Of a DNA stretch of 64,000 bases, positions 22,279 through 33,151 are shown in pieces. The position numbers were made by a program, and so were the translations under genes. Under the pieces are notes generated by a model that was not told the DNA's origin, searched no databases, and saw nothing but the letters and a program-made list of their open reading frames with translations. This DNA is from Porogramme epimiltina (taxonomy: Eukaryota > Basidiomycota > Agaricomycetes > Polyporales > Polyporaceae). Location: NCBI GenBank assembly GCA_900155495.1, contig FTLJ01000163.1, forward strand, positions 1-64,000. Direction: 5' to 3'. Position 1 is the first letter of the stretch. Every line of letters begins with the position of its first letter.

Positions 22279-24963
22279 ATGCAGTTCAAGAAGAACTTCG
22301 TCCTCTTCGTCCTCGCGGCGGTCGTTTCCTCCGTGACTGCTATCCCCGTAAGCGTGTCCTTGTCCCCGGAAAAGTACCCTCTCACTGACAAGCCTCGCAT
22401 AGCTCCCGGGAACCGACGTTGTCTCCGGTGCAAACGCCCTTGTCGACAAAGTTGGCATCGTCGACTTCCCCGTCCGTGGCCGGAGCCCGGTGACGGTGGA
22501 TCTTGCGGCTCGCCGCCACGGCTCCGGCTCTCGCGGTCGCCGCGAGGTACGTACTTGACTCCTCAGTGAGCTCTGTTCACTCACCTGATGCCCTTCAGCT
22601 TGAGGCCCGCCGTCACGGCTCGGGCTCGCGTGGCCGCGGCGACAGCCACACCCGCCGCGAGGTACGCTGGTTTTCGAAACGTGGCAGGCACCCTGTTAAC
22701 CAGATTCAATCACAGCTCGAGGCTCGTCGCCACGGCTCCGGCTCGCGTGGCCGCGGCGACAGTCACACCCGTCGCGATGTGAGTCCACCCAGGATGTCCG
22801 TTGTTTACAAAATCATTGATTAAAATCCCAGCTGGAGGCCCGCCGCCATGGCTCCGGCTCTCGCGGGCGCGGTGACAGTCGCAACCGCCGCGAGGTGCGT
22901 CTGCTTCGTACCCCCCAAACCTCAGAGACTGACGATATATCCGTAGCTCGAGGCCCGCCGTCACGGCTCCGGCTCGCGTGGCCGCCACAACAGCCACACT
23001 CGCCGTGAGGTACGTAGCCTTTCTAGATACCGCGCACAGACTTTTTACCGTATTGATCACAGCTCGAGGCTCGCCGCCATGGCTCTGGCTCTCGTGGCCG
23101 TGGGGACAGTCATGTTCGCCGCGATGTAAGTTATATCCAGTACTGTCCGACCCTAAGAGCTCATTCAAGCCGTCCGTTCAGCTTGAGGCCCGCCGCCACG
23201 GGTCTGGTTCTCGCGGTCGTCACAACAGCCACACTCGCCGCGATGTACGCTGAAGCCTCAAATTTCAGCGATATATTGAGCTAATGGATTTTGATATAGC
23301 TTGAGGCTCGTCGCCACGGCTCAGGCTCCCGTGGCCGTCGTGAGGTTCGTTCATGGACGCTGCTTCAAAAGGCTCTTGTACTCACATGACCCTCTACAGC
23401 TCGAGGCTCGTCGTCACGGTTCCGGCTCTCGCGGCCGCGGCGACAGCCACACTCGCCGTGACGTACGCTACCACCTATCCTTACCCTCTCCATCTGCTCA
23501 TGGGCCCTAAATATATAGCTCGAAGCTCGCCGTCACGGCTCCGGGTCTCGTGGCCGCCACAACAGCCACACTCGCCGCGACGTAAGTTATGATGAGGTGG
23601 AAGTTCGGCTCCGGCTGACGGAATATCTTCTATATAGCTCGAGGCGCGTCGCCACGGATCTGGCTCTCGCGGTCGCCACAACAGCCACACTAGGCGCGAC
23701 GTGAGTGCTTTCCTGATACCGTGACGGTACGTTGGCTCACGAGGCTCGTCTTCAGCTCGAGGCTCGCCGTCACGGCTCTGGCTCCCGCGGTCGCGGTGAT
23801 AGTCGCAACCGTCGTGAAGTAAGCTCTGTCTTGGTAATACTTAGCCATACGAGGTCCTCATTTCACTATCCAGCTCGAGGCTCGCCGCCACGGCTCAGGC
23901 TCTCGTGGCCGCCGCGATGTATGTCAGATGTCTCCTCCTTGATGACGCTTCAGCTCATTACAATCTTGCTCAGCTGGAGGCCCGCCGACATGGCTCTGGC
24001 TCTCGGGGCCGCCACAATAGCCACACCAGGCGTGAGGTGAGACTCCGCCCTCATCGCGCCAGTAAATCCTTTAACTAATATGTTCAATGCAGCTGGGGGC
24101 GCGTCGCCACGGTTCCGGCTCTCGTGGTCGCGGTGACAGTCGCGGCCGTCGTGATGTACGTGTACCCGGGTTGCCATTACATGACCATGTATCCTCACAA
24201 TATCGTTTTAGCTCGAGGCCCGGCGCCACGGCTCTGGCTCTCGCGGTCGTCACAACAGTCATACTAGGCGCGATGTAGGCTTCCAGGTTTATGATTTATC
24301 TTGCGCAGCAGCTGACATACACACCAGCTCGATGCTCGCCGCCACGGTTCTGGCTCCCGCGGCCGTCGCGACGTGAGTAGCCTTGCCTCTGCGTCGTCTG
24401 AAACCTCGTCTCACTCTAGATGTACAGCTCGAGGCTCGTCGCCATGGATCTGGCTCTCGTGGCCGCCACAACAGCCACACCCGTCGCGATGTAAGCGAAG
24501 CACCCTTACATCTCGAGTCTCCGATGGCTCATTAGGATGATCAGCTCGAGGCTCGCCGTCATGGCTCTGGCTCACGCGGCCGCGGCGACAGCAGGAACCG
24601 TCGCGACGTAAGTTCTAATTTCCGCCCATCATGCTGTTCATTTTCTGACAACTTTACCAGCTTGAGGCACGCCGCCATGGGTCCGGCTCTCGCGGCCGGG
24701 GTGACAGCCGCGGTCGTCGCGATGTAAGCAACCTACACAACTAGCTCGTCGGGCCCCCACGCTCATCCTGTCATGCCAGCTTGAGGCCCGCCGTCACGGC
24801 TCGGGCTCTCGTGGACGTGGCGATAGCCGCGGCCGCCGCGATGTAAGCACACTCCTGAAGCCGTCTCCCTGAACAGCAAAGCTCACGCCGTCCTTTCCAG
24901 CTCGAGGCACGCCGCCACGGCTCGGGCTCGCGGGGTCGCGGTGACAGCCGCAACCGCAAGTGA
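22279..24963 (+). CDS. Secreted Kex2-type repeat precursor, 23 exons, 22 repeats (one exon per repeat)
   Basis: Spliced by hand into 23 exons totalling 493 aa plus stop. Exon 1 (22279-22347) is a signal peptide (MQFKKNFVLFVLAAVVSSVTAIP). Exon 2 (22403-22546) encodes a 33-residue leader (LPGTDVVSGANALVDKVGIV... to ...RSPVTVD) plus repeat 1. Each later exon encodes exactly one repeat: LEARR, core HGSGSRGRGDSHT or a variant, then RR and D or E. Exons are 63 nt (21 aa) or, for repeats 8, 13 and 17, 45 nt (15 aa). All 22 introns are GT-AG, 52-58 nt and phase 0. Arg-Arg pairs bracket every core, so Kex2-like cleavage followed by carboxypeptidase trimming would free up to 22 small basic peptides and a short acidic DLEA/ELEA spacer. 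There are no Cys and no aromatic residues in the repeats. Function unknown; could be signalling, antimicrobial, wall-binding or metal-binding. Confidence 0.9.
22502..24963 (+). repeat. 22-copy exon-intron tandem repeat array (period ~118 bp)
   Basis: Repeat starts: 22502, 22599, 22716, 22832, 22947, 23063, 23182, 23300, 23400, 23519, 23638, 23756, 23874, 23974, 24093, 24212, 24328, 24428, 24545, 24661, 24780, 24901. The unit is one 63 bp exon (45 bp for copies 1, 8, 13, 17) plus one 52-58 bp intron. The exons keep the protein sequence while varying at third positions (Arg as CGC, CGT, CGG, AGG; Ser as TCC, TCT, AGC, AGT). The introns show little obvious similarity to each other apart from splice signals. 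This pattern suggests old duplications under selection for the peptide. Confidence 0.92.
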
Positions 24964-26342
24964 TCAACGAACGCTTGCGGCGCCCCGCGCAAGAAGAAGC
25001 CCCAAACGCGGGCGAGTTCCGTTTCGAACACGACAAAATCGGCCATCTGTACGCTCCTCACGTTCCCGAACGCTCCCGATACGTTTCCGCTTCTCTATGC
25101 TTGTATCCTCTCCCAGTCCGCCTCATCGCCCGCGCACAAAGGGTTGCTCGGGCAACAAAGGTCCTGGTGTATTTAGTGTCTTGCCATGCGGGAATAATGT
25201 TCCGCAAGGGCCTGGCTTGGCTTGGTAACTCGACATACTCCTTGTACTTGTAGTTCGCGATGGTAGTACGAATGTTAACCACCTTTTGGTGCTGACGTTG
25301 GCTCAAACTTTCGTTGACAATGAGTGACTGGGCGTTTCTTGGCAAGTCTAAAATGAAAGGGAGCCAAGGTGTACACCGGGGAGACCTTCACACTCGAATT
25401 CCAACGGGATCGGATTCAAACTGTTGCTAAAGCGCCCATGGAGTGCCTGTCCCCGATCGCTTCCTCGATGTTCCTCCACCGCAATCCTCCACCTCTACAT
25501 ACTCTTCCGCTTCCATCTCATGCATCTCTGTGACCGGCAGTCCTCTAACTGTGCTCCACACACCCTCCGCCCTCCGATGTCCATTCAGGCGTCTCATCAA
25601 TACTTTCAACCTCCCAATATCTCCGGGCGACCGTCGTCCCCACCTCCGCGAAACACTCCTATACAACGTGGTTACCATTACTGTTCTCTGCACTGCAGGT
25701 ATGATTCTCTTGTCATTGTGCTACTACTTGTGTGAGTAGTAGCCAGCTCCGACCATTGCCCCCGCTTCCATCTTCCGTACACTTCCTTCTGCAACTCTGA
25801 AATCTCGTCATCCCCCTCTTTATCCATGTCCTTTGTTACCGACCATGTCTCATCCGAGAGTCATTACGTCCCCAGCACCCATGTAGCACTTACTCTCCGA
25901 CCATCTTCTATCTACCAGTATATTGTTCCTCACTACCTCACACGTGTGTCGACCGGGCTTCTGTGACTAGCACGCGCCAGGTTTACTCCGACTCACTTCT
26001 GCCTCGTATTCTCGTCCTTTACGCATGCCTCACTGTCATAAGATGTGGACATTGTACATAATGAAATTGTTTGCACTGGACCAAGTGTGTATGATGGGGC
26101 TTCGAATTCGCGTCCGTTAACCGTCAAGCACGATACAGTATAAATCATCGACAGGATGCATACCAAGCCCCGAACTCGGCACAGGAGTCGGATTTCGCGC
26201 TTTCGCTTGTCGAACACCCGACGTCGTCGTTGTGATGCTACGTCTATAGGAAGTCCGCACGGCCAGCCTCCAGGTCTCCGTCATCTCAACCATCTCATGG
26301 TACATCCCCCTCGTCTACGGCCAGCGCATCACGCTACCGCGA
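24964..26342. other. Intergenic region
   Basis: 3' region of the repeat gene and upstream region of the DUF6697 gene. A frame at 25443-25739 (+) is Ser/Pro-rich and ends in a hydrophobic stretch (TITVLCTAGMILLSLCYYL), but it lacks an in-frame ATG at its start and I could not attach a 5' exon, so it is not called as a gene. Confidence 0.4.
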
Positions 26343-28237
26343 ATGAAAACCTTGGACACTCCATCAACACCGTCTCTTTCTCAGCACGGTACCCGGGATG
26401 CTCGGAAATCATCGTCCAAACGTACACGCATGTCGCACGGGACGTCAGTGAGTGGCTTCACCATCGATGCACGGGCACGCGGTGCGCTAGTCTTGCCCTT
26501 TTGACAATTCTGCGGCCATAGGGAGGAAAGGACCGCGAGCATGCTATAGAGATAGGGGACTCGGAGGACGAGATGGTGTATGAATCTATTCCACCTTCTC
26601 TCAGAACGCGGGTGAAGAAGGCGTCACGCCTGTCCGAGAAGGTCGATTTGGGGACAATCGAACTCACAGACTCCGAGGATTCGGAACTGCGGCCAACAAA
26701 GCGGTCTAGAATTCGTGGCGGTAGACGTTCAGGTATGTTGGGCATGTGGTTCCGCGCGAGGCGTGGCGGCCCCATGATCATGATGCTGACGCACCTGCCC
26801 AGGCGGATCAGGGGAAACTAATGGCGCAAGTAACATCGTCAAGGAGGAGCTCAAAGCTGAGGATGTCTTAGACGAGATCCCATTGACTCAAATAGGGCGA
26901 GGGCTAACTGTGAGTTTCCTTCGGCTCGAGCATGTTCTACGCTTGTACTCACTCTAGCTTGCGGCGGTGGCAGACCACCAAGGTTGAAGATAATCCCCCG
27001 AAGATCAAAGACGAAGCACAACAAGATGTTTATGACGAACAGCCTTCTGAGGCTCCACAAGAGACAGCTGTTAAGAAAGAAGAAGCGTCTATAAAGGAGG
27101 AGGAAACGACCCTCGCCATGCTCCGGAAAGACGCCATCAATGAACTCGCAAATGTGAGACTCTTCCATCACGTTGAATGAAAAACTTACGTCTTCTCTCT
27201 AGCCCAAGGTGAAGGTGAAGCAAGAGTACCTGCTGAAAGAAGAGGATATCGAGCAGCTCATTCACCCCGACGCGCTCGTCCCGTTCCCCATCACGCTCCC
27301 AGAGGACCAACGGCTCGTCGCCGTCTCCCGCAACCAGCTCTCTGCGAGATTTGGGGGAGGCACGCAGGTGACGTTTCCGCGCCCGCGTGCGGAGCTCGTC
27401 GCAGAGCACGGCAAGGAGGAGTTTATGTGTCTCCGGATGGACTGGAACCCGCAGGCGCCGCCGCGCCCCGGCTGCGGCGGCATCTTCTTTGGGATCACGC
27501 TTTGGTCGAACCAGGGGTGGGACGCGTACGGGGACCACTCGGGCGTGCTGACCGTGCTCGTCCGCCAGGACGCGAACAAATGGCTCTACATGGGCGAGTA
27601 CGAGATGTTCTGCGGCACGCACGTCTCCGCTGCGCAATGGTGCGCGCTCCACAAGACGGTTCGTGACATGTACATGGGGTTTGAACATGGCGCCAGAATG
27701 TGGGCTCACGCAAATATCTAGGTCCGAGATAAGTGGACGTTGGGGATAGGAGACGTGCAGTGGGGCGAGCCGTTCCGCGCCCGCATCCACCTGCGGCGCA
27801 CTCTTGGGCGCGAACCGACCCGCGAAGAGGTCGAGAACGCGAAGGGCGACTTCAAGAATGTCACTCAAGAGCAAATCGCAGCTGACTTCGCCTCGGGCTT
27901 GGAGGTTCGTCGGTCCTTGTATTTCTGTTTCCCGGCGCTCACCTCTTCGGCGTGCTAGTCTATCCGCGCGTGGTCCATGAAGTGTGTCAGGTACGACGAA
28001 GCCTTCCAGTTGGAGCTGGTCAAGCTTGTAAGGGGGGGAGCACCCTCGAAACGTACTGCAAGAGGCTCGAAGCGCGGGAAGAAGGAGCCTGAAGAGGTAC
28101 CGAAAGCGGAACATATTATTGGGAAGGAGAATGGCCTGGAGCAGCCAGAGGGCATTATCACGCGGCGGAAGAGTGTTGGGGGGAACGTCGCAGCCCACAA
28201 GGCGCCTGGCCGTAAGAAAACCAGGTCCCTCAGGTAA
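26343..28237 (+). CDS. DUF6697-domain protein, basidiomycete-specific, probably nuclear
   Basis: Start at ATG 26343 (MKTLDTPSTPSLSQHG...), whose exon ends at about 26450 and splices in phase 0 to GGKDREHAIEIGDSEDEMVYES at 26521. The N-terminal half is charged and Lys/Glu-rich with PTKRSRIRGGRR, a likely nuclear-localisation signal. The C-terminal half is the DUF6697 fold as I know it from basidiomycete proteins: VAVSRNQLSARFGGGTQVTF, FMCLRMDWNPQAPPRPG, GIFFG, KWLYMGEYEMF, WCALHKTVRDKW, RARIHLRRTLGREPTREEV and WSMKCVRYDEAFQLELV. An intron interrupts the domain near 27674-27721 and another near 27903-27958. The end is Lys/Arg-rich (TRRKSVGGN, GRKKTRSLR). The molecular role of DUF6697 is unknown; basic flanks fit chromatin or nucleic-acid contact, which is inference. 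Confidence 0.8.
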
Positions 28238-29017
28238 CATATTTGTTACACTGAACGAGTGCATTTCATACGACTGGTGGTGTGTATAGCACTGGGCAGC
28301 CTCCCCTGGACTAGAGTGTAAGGTGGCCCACAATGCTTATATGTCAAGCAACCCTGCTGGGTCTCTCAACTTATGTGCATTGTGACGGCGGACATTCAAT
28401 TGCCTATTAAACTCATGAGCGGATGCCGTGGCACTGGTTACAATGGTCACGATACTCCTTTACGTACTTCACCAGAGGCGAGTTTACCCTTCTTGGTCTG
28501 CAAGGTTTCGCTACGTCTTACCGTACGTTTTCGTGCTGTAGGCCGCATTCCCATTTTCTATTCAAGTGGCATCCCCTGAATCAACTTGGTGGGACGAACC
28601 AACGCCGATATTGCTCCCGCTCGACGCATTACTCGACGTAGTACACGGTCTTCGCTGAGCTAGGCCGGTGTTACTGGCATCGCGCGGACGGACCAGGAGT
28701 TGGAAACCGGTCAGCACGAAGGAGCAGAAAGGCGGGTGAGTGCTACGCGGCAAAAAGAGAGTTACTGAGAAGAAGGCTGCGATGGAGAGCATCACGGAGC
28801 GAAGGAGGACTCGGTCTACTAAGTAGCATGATCATTGTGTGCACTAACGAATCCACATAAAACAAATACACGGTGCGGGATAGCAGACAAACCAAAGCGT
28901 GCGATAACTAGGGAACCATATTATATGCACTTACGACGGCAGGCCCGAAATCACTCAACGGCGGTCTGTAGCGCGGGTAATCTATTCGTCTCACTAACAT
29001 CGGCGAATTTCCTATGT
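28238..29017. other. Intergenic region between convergent genes
   Basis: 3' ends of the DUF6697 gene (+) and RFC1 (-). No gene is recognised; short frames only. Confidence 0.45.
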
Positions 29018-32000
29018 TCAGCTCTTCTTGGCGCCCTTCGCCTTCGCTGGGGCTGCAGAGGCCTTGCCTTTGCCTTTCTGCTTAGATGGCTTGATGAGGC
29101 TGTCGCGGGACACGTCATCGTCGTCTTCTTCCTTCTCGTCCTCTGCCTCGGGGACTTCGTCGTCGACCTGGTCGTCACATTAGCACATGCAGCGCCCCGG
29201 TTGTTGGTGCTGGGCAGAGGGCACTTACATCGAACGCCTCCTCGAGGTCGGGAGCGGGACCGGCCGCCGCAAGCTTCTTCGGGGCCTTGCCCAACGCCTC
29301 AGCCTTGTGGAAAGCGATAGGGTGGTCGCGCGCGTTGTACTTCTTCGTGAACGACGTCTTCGTCGCCGTGGAGATCTTCTTGAGCACCTGCGTGTCCACA
29401 TTGTCGCCTACGCCGAGCTCCACGATCGTGTCCCAATCTTCGCGCGATAGGAAGTACTCGTCCATGAACTCGATTGTGTCGTCCACCATGCTCTACGAGT
29501 TTGGGATATGAATGAGCGGGCTACGTGAAGCAATAGAAAAGGTGGAGGACGTACTGCGCCCTTCTCCATCAGCGGCTGGACCAGGTGCGGGAAGAGTGAG
29601 GGGATGTATGATTGCCGAATTTCGGACTTATCGCCCGAAACGCGCAGTCGCATCTTCGCCTGCACCTCCGTCAGCTGGCGGCTGAGCTTCGACTGCTTCG
29701 AGTTTTGCCCAAGCCATCTATGGTAGGGTCAAGATCGGAACCACGTACGGGGACGGAAAGGCACCTACTGTGGGAAGCTCATCGCGTTCGGTCCGCCGTA
29801 CCCTGCACCCATGCCGTAGAGGAATGATGCTGGGCGGACCGTAGAGCACACTGCGTGAAGCGGCATAAGAGACCAATATTGGTTCGGGCTGCGCATAACC
29901 AGATTAGTGGATATACAGAGTAACGGGTTTAGGAAATACGGACCCGTGAATGAGACTGTCAACGATGTCGCCGTCCGACAACGATCGAGCAGCCTTATCC
30001 ATGAGGCTGAGGTGCTTTAGGACCTTCTCAGGGCCGTCTGCTTGTCGCGCACGCTGCGGCTGCGTCTTCAAGTAGTTCTCCTACCAACCTCACGCATCAA
30101 ACCTTACGTTCGGAGGTTATCAACAAGTAACGCACCTGCATGAAAAGCGGAACGAAGGATGGGTCGTGGAAGTACATCTCGATCTTGTCGCCGAGAGTTT
30201 CGCGCGATGTCGGTGCGAACATCTGCGGGCCGAGCATCTTGTTGATGACACCAAACGGCGTCATGACGGCGTACTTCTCGTTCATCTTCACCATGGCCTT
30301 GCCTTCATCGAAGTCCATCGTGGTGCTCGAAAGCCGCCATGTCGAGAGCATGTTCAACACCTGTCGGATGTCGGACTGCGCGCCCTCCACAAGCTGGTCC
30401 ACCACATTTGCGGGAATTTTCATCTTCTCTTTGAACGCGATGCTCAGAATACGCGAACGAATAGCAGCAGCCTCGGGCCGCCTGAATGTCAGGTTGAATG
30501 TTGCGTTCAAGAGGGGCTTAAGCTTCTGTGCGCCGCGGTCGTTCGCAATACAAATGATTGGGATCTTGCTCTTCTTGATTAGTGCGGTTAACGCACCGAC
30601 GCCGCCGCGGTCTCCGGCGGACATGCCGTCAACTTCATCCATGATCAAACACGACTTGTCGGTAATCGTGACTCCGGCAGCATTCGTTTTCTGAAGGACA
30701 GCACACCTGTTAATCAGGCGGCGGCTACAATAACGAAAGTAACCCACCTTCCCGCCACCCATCCAGCCATCTAGTGACGTGTTCATGATGTTGGTACTGT
30801 TCTATATGACCGGCACTTCAGTTCGGGACATTCATGCGGGAATGCCGTAGACGTACCTCAACCAGCTTCTTGCTCCGCGCATCACTCGCATTAAGCTCAA
30901 TGGGTGTGAATCCGGCCAGCTTCGCACATAGGTGTGCACTCGTCGTCTTTCCGATACCGGGAGGACCTGTGATCATGACTGCGCGGAACACGTTCATACC
31001 CTCCTTGCCCGGCTTCTTGAAGTCGGACTTGAGACTTGCGTCGAAGGCATTCAACCAACTCTGCAGTTTCTCGATCTGGCCCTTGTTTCCGCAGATTTCT
31101 TTGAGTGTCTGCGGCGCATACCGGTCCGTCCACAACTGGCCACCCGTATCGGGCTTCGCACTAGGGGTGCAAAGGAATGTTTGAGAATGGCAACGAAACA
31201 ATGATACGGTGAACTCACCCTCCAGCAGAGGTGCTGGCTTTGGCGGCCTGCTTCTCCCGCTGCTCCATCTCCTTCGCGTTTTGCCTGATGGCCTCCTGCT
31301 CCTGCTCGAGCTTCTTTCGGGTCTTCTCGTCCAGCTTGCTACTGTCTACCTTGCGCGTCCTAATGAGATCCAAGAAACCATCTTCGTCCAGCGTCTTCAG
31401 CTTGTTTTTCTCGATAGCCTTGAGCTTACTCGGACCAGCGTCCGCGCCAAGGACTACATAAGATGTTTTCGACGATGGTTGTCCGACGACACGACTGGAG
31501 GGAAGTGGGGAATGTTAAATAACATCACAATGGATAATTGAGCCCACACACCCGCCGTAGCGCTTCGCAAGCCCAATCGCCTCGTCGCGGGACAGGCTAC
31601 TCAACTCTCCGGTGAAAACGAATGAGAGACCGAAGAGACAATTGGTATCTTCGGGTATAGGAATATCCTTAGATCCAGGATTAGAAGGACCTGCGCGGCC
31701 TGCCTTCATGGCGTACCAGCTGCGGCAGACAGTCAGCTAGAAGACACCCATATTCTGGCGAAGACGCACTTGGGCTTCTTCGCAGGTTTATCATCCGCCT
31801 TATCGTTCGACTTCACAGCCGCAGCCGGTTTCTTCTCCTCTGCCTTGGGCTTGGCAGCGGCTTTAGCTGGAGTCGACTTGACTGGTGTGGACGTCGTAGG
31901 CGCCCTTTTGGCAGGAGCTTGAGCCTTGGACTTGCCTTTGCCCTGCTTGATCACTTTGCCTTTCTTGATCACCTCTTCATCGTCCTCGTCCATCTCGAAG

Positions 32001-32865
32001 TCGTCGTCGTCATCATCGTCCTCAGACGATGCTATGAAGTCGTCGTCTTTCGCCTTCTTGCGCGAAGACAGCGATGCAGCTGGTTTGCGTGGACTAGGGA
32101 CTTTACGAGGAGATGGCGGTTTACGAGCAGAGGTCGCCGCAGATTTGGACGCTGAGTTACTAGCACTTGGTTTAGAGGACGCCGACATAGCTTGCTTCTT
32201 CTTTGGGGGAGCAGCAGGTTCCTCATCTTCGTCACTGGACTCCACGATCCTTGCTTTGCGTTTGGAAGGCGCCTTCACCAGGACCTCGTCGTCATCATCG
32301 TCTACCTCCATGACTTGCTCGCTCTTCAACTTCTAGTTGCGGAGTCTAAGCTGGGGTTATTTGCGTGGCGTGAGATTACTCACAGAAGGAGCAGCTTTCG
32401 GGGGTGGTTTTGTCGAAGATTGTGCCTTAGCGAGCGGTCTCCTGACCGAAACACCAGTCAGCGGGTTATGTCCCGCGAAGAGTATGGATGGGAGACTCAC
32501 GAAGGTTTCTTCTTCGTACTGTGGGGATGTTTCAGTCGTGTCTGCATAAGAATTAATGAACGACTCACTTGCTCTCCTCATCGTCACCTTCGTTAGGAGC
32601 CTGTTAATGACGCCATCTCAGACGCACCGCAGCTCGAAGACTCACTCAGTTCAATAGCTGCATGCTTTGCCGTAGTAGCTGGAAGACGCTAGAGAGGATG
32701 AGCCTGGCATATGAGTTAATGCACTAATAGGCTTACCGAACTCCTAGCAGGTTGTGGTGTGCTCTGTGAACTCCCCGAGGCAGTTTGGCTACTCCCTTTA
32801 GAGAAGAATCCTCGAATGTCGCCGCCATGTGGTTTTGCGGGAGCCTTGACTTTTCCTGGAGCCAT
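29018..32865 (-). CDS. RFC1: Replication factor C subunit 1 (clamp-loader large subunit)
   Basis: Multi-exon gene on the minus strand starting at ATG 32865 (MAPGKVKAPAKPHGG). GGDIRGFFSKG near the N-terminus matches the PCNA-binding DIRxFF motif found at the start of RFC1. A long Lys/Ser/acidic disordered region follows (about 31740-32335, e.g. VESSDEDEEPAAPPKKKQ). A BRCT domain spans the exons at about 31370-31700 (LFGLSFVFTGELSSLSRDEA, GLAKRYGGCVG). The AAA+ module has Walker A in MITGPPGIGKTTSAHL, ELNASDARSKKLVE, and Walker B in SCLIMDEVDGMSAGDRGG, then the RFC1 collar domain to about 29230. The C-terminal tail is acidic then basic (EEDDDVSRDS...KQKGKGKASAAP). RFC1 with RFC2-5 opens and loads PCNA onto DNA during replication and repair. 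All expected motifs are present. Confidence 0.95.
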
Positions 32866-33151
32866 ATCGATATGTGAGAGAGGCAGAGCAAACGATGAGG
32901 CGACCCAGGGGTGTGGTGGTGGACGTCCAGGGCGACGCGCGACTGTCATGTAGACGCGTCGCGCGACGCGTGACGTCACGACCATGCGCGCGCAATGGCC
33001 CGTGACTTCCGTCACACTGCACCTGAAGAGCCACCACCACTGCTTGCGGCAGCCATCCTCCCCTGGCCCCCATAGTCCAACATAATTCAAACAATTGGCG
33101 ACGTAGTCATTACCTCTTTCCCTCATTGCGATCCTCCGCCTTGATACCACT
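32866..33151. promoter_or_regulatory. Divergent promoter of RFC1 and the 33.2 kb gene: MCB palindrome plus CRE
   Basis: Positions 32954-32971 form a perfect 18 bp palindrome, ACGCGTCGCGCGACGCGT, containing two ACGCGT (MluI cell-cycle box) cores at 32954-32959 and 32966-32971. It is overlapped by TGACGTCA, the palindromic ATF/CREB site, at 32971-32978. The cluster is ~90-115 bp upstream of the RFC1 ATG. In yeasts ACGCGT is bound by the MBF factor and drives G1/S expression of replication genes, which fits RFC1. Confidence 0.6.

Noticed and set aside
25443..25739. Ser/Pro-rich frame ending in a hydrophobic stretch
   Set aside because: No in-frame ATG at the start and no attachable upstream exon; competing frames equally open.
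26851..28333. 398-codon minus-strand frame opposite the DUF6697 gene
   Set aside because: Mirror of the GC-rich DUF6697 coding exons; the plus strand carries the recognisable domain.
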